Shown in pieces: positions 53,588-62,330 of a stretch of DNA of 64,000 nucleotides. Under the pieces are notes generated by a model that had not been told where the DNA came from, did no database searches, and saw only the letters and a list, made by a program, of their open reading frames with translations. Every line of letters starts with the position of its first letter. Positions within the stretch are counted from its first letter, which is position 1. The translations under genes were made by a program, and so were the position numbers. The stretch is from Streptosporangiales bacterium (lineage in GTDB: Bacteria; Actinomycetota; Actinomycetes; Streptosporangiales; WHSR01): the NCBI GenBank assembly GCA_009379995.1, contig WHSR01000013.1, positions 1 through 64,000 on the forward strand, read 5' to 3'.

Positions 53588-54457
53588 CTTCCACCCCACG
53601 CACACAACCCCGCCAGCGGGGCCAACCCGACCCGCTCCGGTTGATGGGCCGTCTCAGCGGCCGGGACCGGCTCATCCTCCGCACCCTGGCCGACCATCAC
53701 GTTCTCACCACCGACCAGATCACGGATCTGGCGTTCGACTCGCTGCGGGCCGCCCAACAACGCCTCGTCGTCCTCGACCGGCTCGGTGTCGTCGGCCGGT
53801 TCCGCGACCGGCTGCCCGCCGGCTCCCAGCCATGGCGGTACTACCTCGCCCCGGCCGGGGCCGCCATCATCGCCGCCGAACGCGGCCAACCCGCCCCGGC
53901 GCCGTCCAAGGTGCGGGCGCGGGCCATCGCACTGGCGGCCAGCCAACGACTGCCCCACCTGCTCGGCGTCAACGGCTTCTTCACCGCGCTGGCCGCCGCC
54001 GCCCGCACCTCGGCCGGGACCTGCGCCCTAGAGCAGTGGTGGCCGGAGCGTCGCTGCGCCGCCGAGTACGGCGAGTTGGTACGCCCCGACGCCTACGGCG
54101 TGTGGCGCCAGCACCGGCGCCGGGTCGGGTTCTTCCTCGAACACGACCAAGCCACCGAGCCCACCGCGCGGGCCGCGGCGAAGCTGGCCGGCTACGCCGA
54201 CCTCGCGATTGCCGAAGACACCCCCGTCGTGGTGCTGTTCTGGCTCCCCAGCCCCGACCGTGAGGCATCCCTGCGGCCGGAGCTGGAACGCGCCGCACCC
54301 CGCGCGGTCACCGTCGCCACCGCCACCCCCACCCCTGGGCCGGCCAGCAGACCAAGTGTGGCTGCCGCTACACGCCGACCGGCGCGTCTGCCTGGTCGAC
54401 CTACCACCCGGACTCCTACCCGACAGTGACCACGAAACGCAATCAGGAGGGAGGTGA
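53584..54457 (+). pseudogene. Replication-relaxation family protein, frameshifted
   Basis: ATG 53584 overlaps the ATPase stop. The winged-helix start LSGRDRLILRTLADHHVLTT, DQITDLAFDSLRAAQQRLVV and a LxRLGVVxRF segment are typical of the replication-relaxation (PF13814) family of plasmid and AICE replication genes. Near 54345 one base is extra; the other frame continues DQVWLPLHADRRVCLVDLPP to 54457. About 290 residues when repaired. Confidence 0.75.
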
Positions 54458-54465
54458 ATGTCCCC

Positions 54466-54640
54466 GTGATCGAGAAGCTGATGACCGTAGAGGAGGTTGC
54501 CCGTGTCCTGAACGTCCCCACGTCCCGCGTCTACGACTGCTGGCGCAAGTGGGGACTGCCGATGATCCGCGTCGGGCAACAGCTCCGCTGCGACCCCGAC
54601 GAGTTTCCGCCAGTGGCTCGACAATCACCGCGCCGCGTGA
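54466..54640 (+). pseudogene. Excisionase-like winged-helix protein, frameshifted
   Basis: GTG 54466 lies 9 nt after GGAGGTG. KLMTVEEVARVLNVPTSRVY, DCWRKWGLPMIRVGQQLRCD is a MerR/Xis-type DNA-binding domain. An extra T at 54604-54606 breaks the frame; without it the protein ends FRQWLDNHRAA at 54640, the normal Xis ending (57 residues). Works with the integrase in excision. Confidence 0.75.
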
Positions 54641-54649
54641 CCGGTGTGA

Positions 54650-55039
54650 TCACCGGTCGTCGTCTCGTCCTTCGTGATCGGAGCCGTCATCGGCCGGTGT
54701 CTCGGGTTCGGTGCGGTCGGCCCACACCCGGAGGAACGCGTTGATGACGGCGCTGACGTTGGCCTGCTCCTCCCTGGCGCGGGCCTGGGCAGCCTGCCAG
54801 ATCTCGTCAGGGACCCGGACTCCGCGAACCGGCGTGGGTGTCGCGCGAGCCCCTATCTCGTGGCCCGTGCGGCCGATCCAGGCCCGGAGGAACGCGTTGA
54901 TGACGGCGCTGACGTTCGTCTGTTCGTCCCTGGCGCGGGCCTGGGCAGCCTGCCAGATCTCGTCAGGGACCCGCACCCGGCGGATCGGCGTCTTCGGCTG
55001 GTTCGGCACAGACCCAACGCTAGCGCGTTCGGTATGCAC
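54650..55039 (-). CDS. Single-chain tandem ribbon-helix-helix regulator
   Basis: GTG 55039 with AAGGGG upstream; 129 residues. Two near-identical modules, RVRVPDEIWQAAQARARDEQ with NVSAVINAFLRAW (about 21-55) and VRVPDEIWQAAQARAREEQ with NVSAVINAFLRVW (about 74-107), sit 52 residues apart, mirrored by about 90-bp direct repeats at 54728-54817 and 54884-54973. RHH proteins normally act as dimers of one module; here the dimer would be fused in one chain. Divergent from int with a palindrome between, so a likely repressor of integration and of itself. Confidence 0.75.
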   Translation of the reverse strand: MHTERASVGSVPNQPKTPIRRVRVPDEIWQAAQARARDEQTNVSAVINAFLRAWIGRTGHEIGARATPTPVRGVRVPDEIWQAAQARAREEQANVSAVINAFLRVWADRTEPETPADDGSDHEGRDDDR

Positions 55040-55057
55040 ACCCCGAACCCCTTGCCC

Positions 55058-55091
55058 ATGTAGGAACACCCGAGATAGGGTGTTCCTACAT
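55058..55091. promoter_or_regulatory. 14-bp palindromic operator between regulator and integrase
   Basis: ATGTAGGAACACCC (55058-55071) and GGGTGTTCCTACAT (55078-55091), perfect complements around GAGATA. It is 18 bp from the regulator's GTG and 37 bp from the integrase ATG. Size and position suit a site for the tandem RHH protein. Confidence 0.75.
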
Positions 55092-55128
55092 AATCGACGT
55101 ACACCAGCCCAGGGAGGGTGACCACGGG

Positions 55129-56372
55129 ATGGCGACCCGATTCGACGGAAGACCAACGACGGCATCCACTACACCTATCTACGGGATGAGGACGGCGAGC
55201 GTCGCAAGGACGCCCACGGCCGCTACGTGCGGTCCTACACATGGCGCTACCGGGACGCGGCGGGCAAGTCCCGTCAGGTCACCAGCCGGAGCCTGGAGGA
55301 CGTGCGGAGCAAGCGTGACGAGATCCGCGACCGGCTGAACAAAGGCACCTACCGAGACCCGCGGAACGGGCGGACCAAGGTCAGCGACTACGCCACCAAG
55401 TGGCTTGCCGCCCGTAAGCCGTTCCTCGACTACAACACCTGGCAGACGCACGAGAAGCGCGTCCGTAACCACATCGTCCCCAAGCTGGGCGACCTGCGGA
55501 TGGACCAGCTCGACGCGCAAGCCATCGAGGAGTTTCAGGCAGACCTAGCTGACGGGCGGTCGCTGGACACCGTGCGCTGCTACTTCTCGACGTTCAACCA
55601 GATCATCGGCGATGCGCTGGACAAGGGCGTGCTCGGCGTCGATCCCCGCAAGGGCACGACGAAGATCAAAACCGAGTGGTTGAAGAAGAAGTTCCCCTTC
55701 GAGCCCGGCGAGACCGACGCGATCGAGGGGATGGCCAGCGGGGAACTGCGCCGGCTGATCAAGATCAAGCGCGGCACCGGCCTGCGGATCTCCGAACTGC
55801 TCGCCCTCGATGACGAGCAGATCGACTGGACCGAGGGAGCCGAGACGCTGCACGTCGATCGGCAAATCGGGGACGACGCCGACCACGGCACGATCATCAA
55901 AGACCCGAAGTCGGCCAAGGGAGACCGGGTGATCCCGCTCCCGGCGTGGGTCGTGGAAGCGCTCAACGAGCAGCGACAAGCCCGCGCGGCACGCCCTCGT
56001 GACATGACGTGGGTCCACCGGGACAAGACCACACAGACCGTCACGGCGCGCTTGTTCTTCCACAACGGCGACGGCACGCCCCGCAAGTACCACCAGATCA
56101 AGCGTGACTGGGACGCCGTCGTCACCGCGGCCGACATCCGGCCCAAAGGCGACGAGGGAACCGGCATCCATCGCCTACGCCACACCTACGCCGGTGACCT
56201 CATCCGCCAAGGCGTCGACATCTACGTCGTGTCCCGGCTCATGGGGCATTCCTCCGTCCGCGTCACGGAGAAGTACTACGCCCACCTACGCAAAGAGACC
56301 CTGGAAAGCGCACGCGAAGCGCTCAACGGCCTCCGACCGCGCCCCCGACTCGCCCTCGTCCGGACCGCCTAG
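55129..56372 (+). pseudogene. Tyrosine site-specific integrase, frameshifted near N-terminus
   Basis: ATG 55129 opens MATRFD, then one C is missing at about 55146; the other frame continues RKTNDGIHYTYLRDEDGERR and is open to 56372. Translation from GTG 55227 would still give 381 residues with the whole catalytic domain: Arg in GTGLRISELLALD, HRLRHTYAGDLIRQG, GHSSVRVTEKYYAHL (Tyr). The N-terminal arm-binding part would then be incomplete. Stop lies 64 bp from attR. Confidence 0.85.
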
Positions 56373-56392
56373 CGCTCGCCTACCTCGGTCCC

Positions 56393-56420
56393 GGAGCCCC
56401 GCGCCACGGCGCGGGGCTCC
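56393..56420. terminator. 12-bp hairpin after the integrase gene
   Basis: GGAGCCCCGCGC and GCGCGGGGCTCC, 4-nt loop, followed by a C-rich tract. A strong terminator just before the attachment repeat. Confidence 0.85.
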
Positions 56421-56436
56421 CCCTTCCCCCACGACC

Positions 56437-56463
56437 CCCCATCATGTGGGGATTGCGTGGGGA
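56437..56463. repeat. Right attachment-site repeat (attR)
   Basis: CCCCATCATGTGGGGAT followed by TGCGTGGGGA: direct repeat of 45889-45915 with 2 differences in 27 bp. Next to the integrase gene end, the usual position of one att site. Confidence 0.85.
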
Positions 56464-56520
56464 AGAATCACGAAACAGAATACTCCGTCCCAGGTCACAG
56501 CACTGACCTAGGCTCAGTGC

Positions 56521-56538
56521 CAGATATCTGCAAGATCA
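56521..56538. repeat. Single arm of the TCTTGCAGA palindrome family
   Basis: TATCTGCAAGATCACGACC (about 56524-56542) matches the right arm of the hairpin at 14731 over TCTGCAAGATCACGA. The PucR stop codon (56538-56536) is in the arm in the same position as in that copy. No partner arm is found within 100 bp. Confidence 0.65.
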
Positions 56539-57861
56539 CGACCGAAGGGGGACAAGGACTGCCGGGCCGAGCCGACCCGCGAGCGTCAGCGCGGCGTGGG
56601 TCTCCACAGTGCAGTCACTGATCGGGCGGCCGGTCAGCCGTTCGACGCGCCGAAGCCGGTAGACGACGGTGTTGCGGTGTACGTGCAGCGCGGCGGCCGC
56701 GGCGACGAAGCTGCGGCCGACGTCGAGGTAGCACAGCAGGGTCGCCCGCAGCTCCGCGGTACCGGGGTCGGCGGCGGCGAGCGCGCCGAGCTCCTCGGCC
56801 ACGAACCAGCCGGCCCGTTCGGCGTCCGCGCTGAGCAGCGCCACCAGGCTGACGTCGCGGTAGCCGGTCACCGGCCTCGCCGGGACCGCCGACCGGGCGA
56901 CCCGGTAGGCGTCCTGCGCGGCCAGGTGGCTGCGCCGGAATCCGGCCGGGCCGTGCCCGGGCACCCCCACCGCGATCCGTACCCGCCCGCCGGCGAAGAC
57001 GGACAGCGGGCCCAGGTAGTCCTCGGGGAAGGGCTGCGGCTGACTCGCCCAGCTCCACACCTCGCCGTCGTCCCCCGGAACTGTCAGCGGCGCGGGACAG
57101 CGGAGCGCGTCGGCCCCCCGCAGCGCGGCACGCTCCAGCTCGCCATGCCGGTCCGGGGAGGAGTCCAGGTCGTCCTGCGACCAGACGACGAAGGCGAGGT
57201 GGTGCTGCGCGAGCCCGATGCCAAGCGTACGACGGGCCGCCTCCTCCGCGGGGTGACCTCCAGCGATGATCGACAGCACCATGTCGCGTCTGCTGGAAAG
57301 GCTGCGGGCCATCAGGCGCTGCCGTTCGGCGAGGTACTCGGCGACCACCCCGTCGACGCTGTCGTCGAAGAAGGCGGGCACCACCCTCATGATCTCCCGG
57401 AGCAGCGGCGTCCGCTCGCGCGCCGGCCGGTGTCGCTCGATCGCCCCGACCAGCACCTCGGTCCAGTGCTGCTGCACGATCCGCAGGCCCCGCACGATGC
57501 GTTCGAAGGGAACGCGCAGCCGCACCAGTTGATGGACGAGCGTGACCTGGTCGGCGGTCAACCGGGACGGACTGGGCGGACGGGGCGGAGCGGAGTCGCC
57601 GTACAGCGTGCGCAGCAGGTCCAGCGCCGACGTCTCGATCGCCCGCAGCAGTTCGGCCGCGAACGTCGGCGGACGCCCGCCCGGCATCGCCGCCAGTACC
57701 AGCTCGAAGCTGCGGCGGCTCATGGCCACCGCCCAGTCGGTCGGCCCCTGCCCGAGGAGCTCGGCGGCCTCCGCGAGCTCGGCCGGAGTGCCGGCGGCAT
57801 CGATCAGCCCGGCGGGCGGGGTCAGCCCGGCGAGCAGCCGGTGGAGAGCACCGTCCGCCAC
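56536..57861 (-). CDS. PucR-family transcriptional regulator
   Basis: 441 residues from GTG 57861 (start uncertain, no clear ribosome site). The C-terminal PucR helix-turn-helix is clear: LLCYLDVGRSFVAAAAALHV, HRNTVVYRLRRVERLTGRPI. A GGDEF-like central region (HHLAFVVWSQDDL, GPLSVFAGGRVRIAVGVPG) precedes it. Divergent from the dioxygenase gene, so probably its activator. Confidence 0.85.
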   Translation of the reverse strand: MADGALHRLLAGLTPPAGLIDAAGTPAELAEAAELLGQGPTDWAVAMSRRSFELVLAAMPGGRPPTFAAELLRAIETSALDLLRTLYGDSAPPRPPSPSRLTADQVTLVHQLVRLRVPFERIVRGLRIVQQHWTEVLVGAIERHRPARERTPLLREIMRVVPAFFDDSVDGVVAEYLAERQRLMARSLSSRRDMVLSIIAGGHPAEEAARRTLGIGLAQHHLAFVVWSQDDLDSSPDRHGELERAALRGADALRCPAPLTVPGDDGEVWSWASQPQPFPEDYLGPLSVFAGGRVRIAVGVPGHGPAGFRRSHLAAQDAYRVARSAVPARPVTGYRDVSLVALLSADAERAGWFVAEELGALAAADPGTAELRATLLCYLDVGRSFVAAAAALHVHRNTVVYRLRRVERLTGRPISDCTVETHAALTLAGRLGPAVLVPLRS

Positions 57862-57988
57862 GAGGGCATTGTATGGAGCGTACAAGGACGGGGAAACGTT
57901 TGGTCTCCTGGACCAGTGACATACCGGAGCAGACCTTCGATGCTGGGGACGCTGTGCACGTCTGCGCACATCTGCTCGCGAGGCACCC

Positions 57989-59419
57989 ATGACCGACACC
58001 GAACTCGACACGCGATCGGCATCGCCGTCGGCGGGGCCGACCGGCGGGAACCAGTTCCTTGCCGGTCCGTTCGCGCCGATCACGCAGGAGATCACCGCGT
58101 ACGACCTGCCGGTCACCGGCCGTATCCCGCCGGAGCTCAACGGACGGCTGCTGCGGGTAGGTCCGAACCCGATCGACCCCGAGGACCCCACCACCTACAA
58201 CTGGTTCACCGGCAGCGGCATGGTGCACGGGGTTCGGCTGCGGGAAGGCCGGGCCGAGTGGTACCGCAACCGGTTCGTACGTGACGATCAGGTAGTCGCG
58301 AAACGGGCGCTTCCGAGCGTTCCGGGGCCCAAACAACTCGGGGGCGGGCCCCGCTATGTCGACACCAACGTGGTCAACACCCACATGTTCGCCCACGCCG
58401 GGCGCACCTGGGCCTTCGCCGAGGCCGGCGTGCTGCCGATGGAGCTGACCTACGAGCTGGAGACGGTCGCCCGCTCGAACTTCAGCGGGACGCTGAACGG
58501 CGCGTGGACGGGCCACCCGCACCGGGACCCGGTCAGCGGTGAGCTGCACGGCATGGCGTACTACTGGGACTGGGACCACGTCAGCTACCACGTGCTCGAC
58601 ACGAGCGGCGAGATCAGTAAGACCGTTGACATCCCCGTCGCCGGCCGGCCGGTCGTGCACGACATGGCGCTGACCGACCGGTATGCGATCTTCCTCGACG
58701 GGCCGGTCTCCTTCAGCCCGGCGATGATGGAAAAGGGCTACTCGTTCCCGTACCTGTGGGACTTCGAGTACCCGACACGGTGGGCCCTGGTGCCCCGCGA
58801 TGGCACCGCGGACAGTGCCGGTAGCGGCGTTACCTGGTGCGAGGTGGATCAGACCGCCGTCTTCCACATCCTCAACGCCTTCGACCTGCCGGATGGCCGG
58901 GTGGCGCTGGACGGCGTGAGCTACGAGAAGCTGTTCGTGAACGACCTGACCGGGCCGACCGAGTCGCTGTCCAAGCTGGACCGTTTCATCTTCGACCCCG
59001 CGACCGGGCGGACGACCGTGCAGCGCCTGGACGACAGCGCGCAGGAGATGCCCCGCATGGACGAACGGCTCACCGGCCGGCGACACCGCTACGGCTACTT
59101 CAGCGCCCGGGGCGGCGGAGTGAGCTGCCTGCTCAAGCAGGACCTGGACAAGGGCCGGTGCGAACGGTTCGAGTACGGCCCGGGCCGCGCCGGCATGGAA
59201 GCCGTCTTCGTGCCGTGCCTGGGGGACTCCGGCGAGGACGACGGCTGGCTGATGACCTACGTCTCCGACCTCACCACGAACACCGCCGACGTCGTCATCC
59301 TGCACTCCCAGGACCTGGCCGCGGGTCCCGTGGCCACCATCCACCTGCCGCAGCGGGTGCCGATCGGCTTCCACGGCAACTGGGTGCCGGATGAGGACAT
59401 CCAGGACGTGCCGCGCTGA
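57989..59419 (+). CDS. Carotenoid-cleavage/stilbene-dioxygenase family (RPE65) enzyme
   Basis: 476 residues. The four iron-binding histidines are visible: His176 (GHPHRDP), His224 (VVHDMAL), His293 (VFHILNAFD) and His462 (GFHGNW). ELNGRLLRVGPNP and FTGSGMVHGVRL are family landmarks. Bacterial members oxidatively split stilbene-type or carotenoid double bonds to aldehydes using a non-heme iron. An alpha/beta hydrolase gene follows after 9 bp. Confidence 0.9.
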   Translation: MTDTELDTRSASPSAGPTGGNQFLAGPFAPITQEITAYDLPVTGRIPPELNGRLLRVGPNPIDPEDPTTYNWFTGSGMVHGVRLREGRAEWYRNRFVRDDQVVAKRALPSVPGPKQLGGGPRYVDTNVVNTHMFAHAGRTWAFAEAGVLPMELTYELETVARSNFSGTLNGAWTGHPHRDPVSGELHGMAYYWDWDHVSYHVLDTSGEISKTVDIPVAGRPVVHDMALTDRYAIFLDGPVSFSPAMMEKGYSFPYLWDFEYPTRWALVPRDGTADSAGSGVTWCEVDQTAVFHILNAFDLPDGRVALDGVSYEKLFVNDLTGPTESLSKLDRFIFDPATGRTTVQRLDDSAQEMPRMDERLTGRRHRYGYFSARGGGVSCLLKQDLDKGRCERFEYGPGRAGMEAVFVPCLGDSGEDDGWLMTYVSDLTTNTADVVILHSQDLAAGPVATIHLPQRVPIGFHGNWVPDEDIQDVPR

Positions 59420-59428
59420 ACCGTCGAG

Positions 59429-60379
59429 GTGAGGATGACCGCCGAGGAACGAGCCCGGTGTGCGGCGCTGATCCGTGAGGCCGGCAGCCAGGTGACGCCG
59501 GAGACGATCCAGGCGATGTTCGAGCTGTTCGCGCCCGCACACCGGGCGTCGTCGTACGGGGCTCCGCACATCGAGCGGGATCTCGGCTACGGGTCCGACC
59601 CGCGGCACCGCCTGGACGTCCACACCCCCACGGAGCCGGGCGCCGCCTCGGTGCCGGTGCTGCTCTTCGTGCACGGCGGGGGCTTCGTCGGGGGCGACAA
59701 GCACACGCCGGACACGCCGTACTACGACCACGTCGGTGGATGGGCGGTCGGCCGTGGGCTGCTGGGGGTCACCATGACCTACCGGCTCGCCCCGCAACAC
59801 GGGTGGCCGGCCGGGGCCGAGGACGTCGCCGCCGCCGTGGCCTGGGTGCGGGCACACATCGGCGGGTACGGGGGCGACCCGGAGCGGATCGTCCTCGCCG
59901 GGCACTCGGCCGGCGCCGCACACGTCGCGTCCTACCTGGCCAGGTACCCGGAGGAGGACGGCCCGGACAAGGACGGGGTGGCCGCGGCCGCAATGTTCTC
60001 CGGGATCTACGACCTGGAGACCGCGGAGCGCAACGATCTGCTGCGCTCCTACTTCGGCCCGGACCCGGTGGAGTATTCGTCCCGCTCTCCCCTGCCCGGC
60101 CTGCTCGGGTCACGGGTCCCCATGTTGTTTTCCGTGGCCGAACTCGACCCGCCCGACTTCCACCGGCAGGCGGCGGTGGTGCTGGAGGCGCTGTTCGGCC
60201 GGGACGGTGCGATCCCGCCGTTCGTTTGGGTGCAGGGGCACAACCACATCTCGGAGATCGCCTCGCTGGGCGTGGACGACGAGGCGCTGGGCGTACCGCT
60301 GCTGCGGTTCATCGAGCACGCCGTCACCCTCACCAGCCCCGTGGGGTTATCGGCCCGCCCCCTTTGGGGATCCCTGTAG
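59429..60379 (+). CDS. Alpha/beta hydrolase, HSL/esterase type
   Basis: 316 residues from GTG 59429 (ATG 59435 in frame). Oxyanion motif LFVHGGGFVGGDKH, nucleophile elbow LAGHSAGAAHVAS, acid in AELDPPDFHRQAA, His in QGHNHISEIAS. Carboxylesterase of the HGGG class. Co-transcribed with the dioxygenase; may hydrolyse an ester before or after cleavage. Its 3' end overlaps the convergent penicillin-binding-protein-like gene by 33 bp. Confidence 0.85.
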   Translation: MRMTAEERARCAALIREAGSQVTPETIQAMFELFAPAHRASSYGAPHIERDLGYGSDPRHRLDVHTPTEPGAASVPVLLFVHGGGFVGGDKHTPDTPYYDHVGGWAVGRGLLGVTMTYRLAPQHGWPAGAEDVAAAVAWVRAHIGGYGGDPERIVLAGHSAGAAHVASYLARYPEEDGPDKDGVAAAAMFSGIYDLETAERNDLLRSYFGPDPVEYSSRSPLPGLLGSRVPMLFSVAELDPPDFHRQAAVVLEALFGRDGAIPPFVWVQGHNHISEIASLGVDDEALGVPLLRFIEHAVTLTSPVGLSARPLWGSL

Positions 60380-62272
60380 AAAACGGGCGGCGATCTCGGC
60401 GGCGGCCCCCTCCGCGATCCCGCCGTCCGCCGCGACCTGGAAACGCTGCGGCTCGTCGACACCTTCTCCGTGCAGGACGAGAGCGAAGGCGATGTCGCCG
60501 CGGAAGCCGACGAACCAGTCGTAGGTCTTTTCCGTCGGCCCCGAGCCCTCCGTCGCGGCACCGGCGAGCCCGTACACCCGCGACCCGGGCAGATCTGCCG
60601 CATCGGCGGTGCCGGCCTTCACCGAGGACCGCATCAGCGCCCGCAACGCACGCGCCTGCTGTTCCGGCAGCCGGTGACCTCCCTTGGCCCGCGCGGGCGA
60701 TCCGGTCGACGGGTCGGTGACGAGCTCCGGTGGACGCCAGGTGCCGGAATCGATCGCGCCGGCCGCGAGCGCCATGGTGAGCGGGCTTACCCGTACCGGA
60801 CCCTCGCCGATCATGTACGCGGCCTTCTGCGCGTCGCTCCGCGGCGGGGGAAGAGAACCGGTGAACGCGTCCACGGGCAACGACCACGACTCCCCTACCC
60901 CGAGCAGCCGCGCCGTGCTGGACAGCTCGGCGGCGGGAAGGCGGCGCGCCAGGCCGACGAAGGCCGTCGTGCAGGAGGTGGCGAAGCTGGCCCGAAACGC
61001 CGGCGCGCTCAGCTCCGGCGATCCGGAAGAGTTACGGAACACCTCTCCCCCGACGATCCGCTGCGGCGGGCACGGAATCCGCGCGTCGACGGTGAGCCCG
61101 GTGCGCAGCAAAGCGGCGCTGGAGACAAGCTGAAAGACCGAGCCCGGCGGGTAGCGTCCGGTGAACGCGCTGTTGGAGGGCGGGTGGCGGTTGGCGGCCG
61201 CGAGCACCTTTCCGGAGGACGCTTCCACCGCCACCAGGGAGGCCGGGTGCGAAACGTCGGCCAACGCCTTTTCGGCCGCCGCCTGGATCCTTCGGTCGAT
61301 GGTGGTACGTACCGGCTTGGCCGGCTTCCCCGGCCACCGCTGGAGCACCTTTTCCGCCCTGCCATCCGGCCCTTGGGCGACGACCTTCGTGTCCGGGGTA
61401 CCGCCGAGGCTGCGCTGGAAGGCCAGCTGGAGCCCGGAGAGCCCGACGTTGTCCCCGACCCGGTACGGCGTACCGATGTCCCGCAGCGACTCCTTGGTGG
61501 CCGGGCCGACCCGGCCCAACAGCGCATCCGCGAACTTCGGCGCCGGGGCGAGCGGGAGTTGTCCCTTGTGGAAGCGCAGACCCTCCACCTTCGCCAGGGC
61601 CGGACGCAGGCGCCGATACGCCGACCGTTCCAGCGTCACCAGCGGAACAAAGGTGTTGTCGGGCGCCGACCGTATCAGGGCAAGCGCGTGGTCACCGTCC
61701 AGCCGGGTCAGTCGGGCGAGGGTATGAACCGCGCGGCTGGTCTGCGGCTGCGCCCCCGGCCGCACCCCCACCGTGACGACCGGGGTGGGCCGCACCAGGG
61801 GTCTGCCCGCCGTGTCCAAGATCGGTTCCCGGCGCGGCACGTCGGTCGCCACCGCCAGGCGCTGACCCGGGCCGAGGCCGGGATGGATGACGCTGGGACT
61901 CCACAGGATCTTCCAGACGCCGTTGACTCGGCGCAGCGAGACCCGACCCTGATAGCTCCACTGCGGGCCGGTGCCCTCCATCAGGTCGACCTGCACGGTG
62001 AACCGGGCGGTGGCGGAGTCACTCTGCTGGCGGATCCGGCCGAGCCCGAATTCCATTCCGTCGGCTCCGAGCTGGGCGGCCGCATCCCGCAGGCCGTCCG
62101 TCACGGTCTGTCGATCGCCGGTCGTGTAGCTCGCCGCCGCCCGGTACCGCTCGTCCTGCCAGGCGAGCAGGAAATCGCGGACGATCACCTGGGGAAAGGG
62201 CTCGGCCGCGCAGCCGGTGAGGACACCGATCGCGACCACCGCCGAGGCGATCGCTGCCCACAGCCGCCGCAT
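60347..62272 (-). CDS. Penicillin-binding-protein homologue lacking catalytic motifs
   Basis: 641 residues from ATG 62272. Lipobox AIGVLTGC; an NTF2-like MecA_N domain (25-135); dimerisation domain (about 145-300); transpeptidase fold (about 320-635). The active-site motifs are all changed: SxxK is S378-V-F-Q381, SxN is S433-C-T435, and KTG is AAT at 572-574 (LAGAATEGSG). The fold is otherwise well kept (RYPPGSVFQLVSSAALL, YMIGEGPVRVSPLTMALAAG), so a non-catalytic scaffold or sensor is likely rather than decay. Length is normal for PbpA-type class B PBPs. Confidence 0.85.
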   Translation of the reverse strand: MRRLWAAIASAVVAIGVLTGCAAEPFPQVIVRDFLLAWQDERYRAAASYTTGDRQTVTDGLRDAAAQLGADGMEFGLGRIRQQSDSATARFTVQVDLMEGTGPQWSYQGRVSLRRVNGVWKILWSPSVIHPGLGPGQRLAVATDVPRREPILDTAGRPLVRPTPVVTVGVRPGAQPQTSRAVHTLARLTRLDGDHALALIRSAPDNTFVPLVTLERSAYRRLRPALAKVEGLRFHKGQLPLAPAPKFADALLGRVGPATKESLRDIGTPYRVGDNVGLSGLQLAFQRSLGGTPDTKVVAQGPDGRAEKVLQRWPGKPAKPVRTTIDRRIQAAAEKALADVSHPASLVAVEASSGKVLAAANRHPPSNSAFTGRYPPGSVFQLVSSAALLRTGLTVDARIPCPPQRIVGGEVFRNSSGSPELSAPAFRASFATSCTTAFVGLARRLPAAELSSTARLLGVGESWSLPVDAFTGSLPPPRSDAQKAAYMIGEGPVRVSPLTMALAAGAIDSGTWRPPELVTDPSTGSPARAKGGHRLPEQQARALRALMRSSVKAGTADAADLPGSRVYGLAGAATEGSGPTEKTYDWFVGFRGDIAFALVLHGEGVDEPQRFQVAADGGIAEGAAAEIAARFLQGSPKGAGR

Positions 62273-62330
62273 CGAGGGATCACTCCACGTTGTCTCGCTG
62301 TGTCGTCCAGGGCGCCCCGTGGACACCCCG

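Larger units (their letters stand above)
45889..56463. mobile_element. Integrative element (AICE-like) carrying a tryptophanyl-tRNA synthetase cassette
   Basis: Bounded by the direct repeats; the tyrosine integrase gene ends 64 bp from the right repeat. The backbone, from the right: int, tandem ribbon-helix-helix regulator, excisionase, replication-relaxation protein, FtsK/TraB-like ATPase, an ATP-binding regulator and two small conserved-type genes. The left 4.4 kb is cargo (TrpRS, PhyH, PEP-utiliser and an unknown). The target is intergenic, not a tRNA gene. Six backbone genes show a one-base break, so mobility is doubtful if the sequence is correct. Confidence 0.8.

Noticed and set aside
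56615..59923. 1102-codon open frame on the minus strand
   Set aside because: Runs antisense through the dioxygenase gene and out of frame with PucR; no recognisable motifs.
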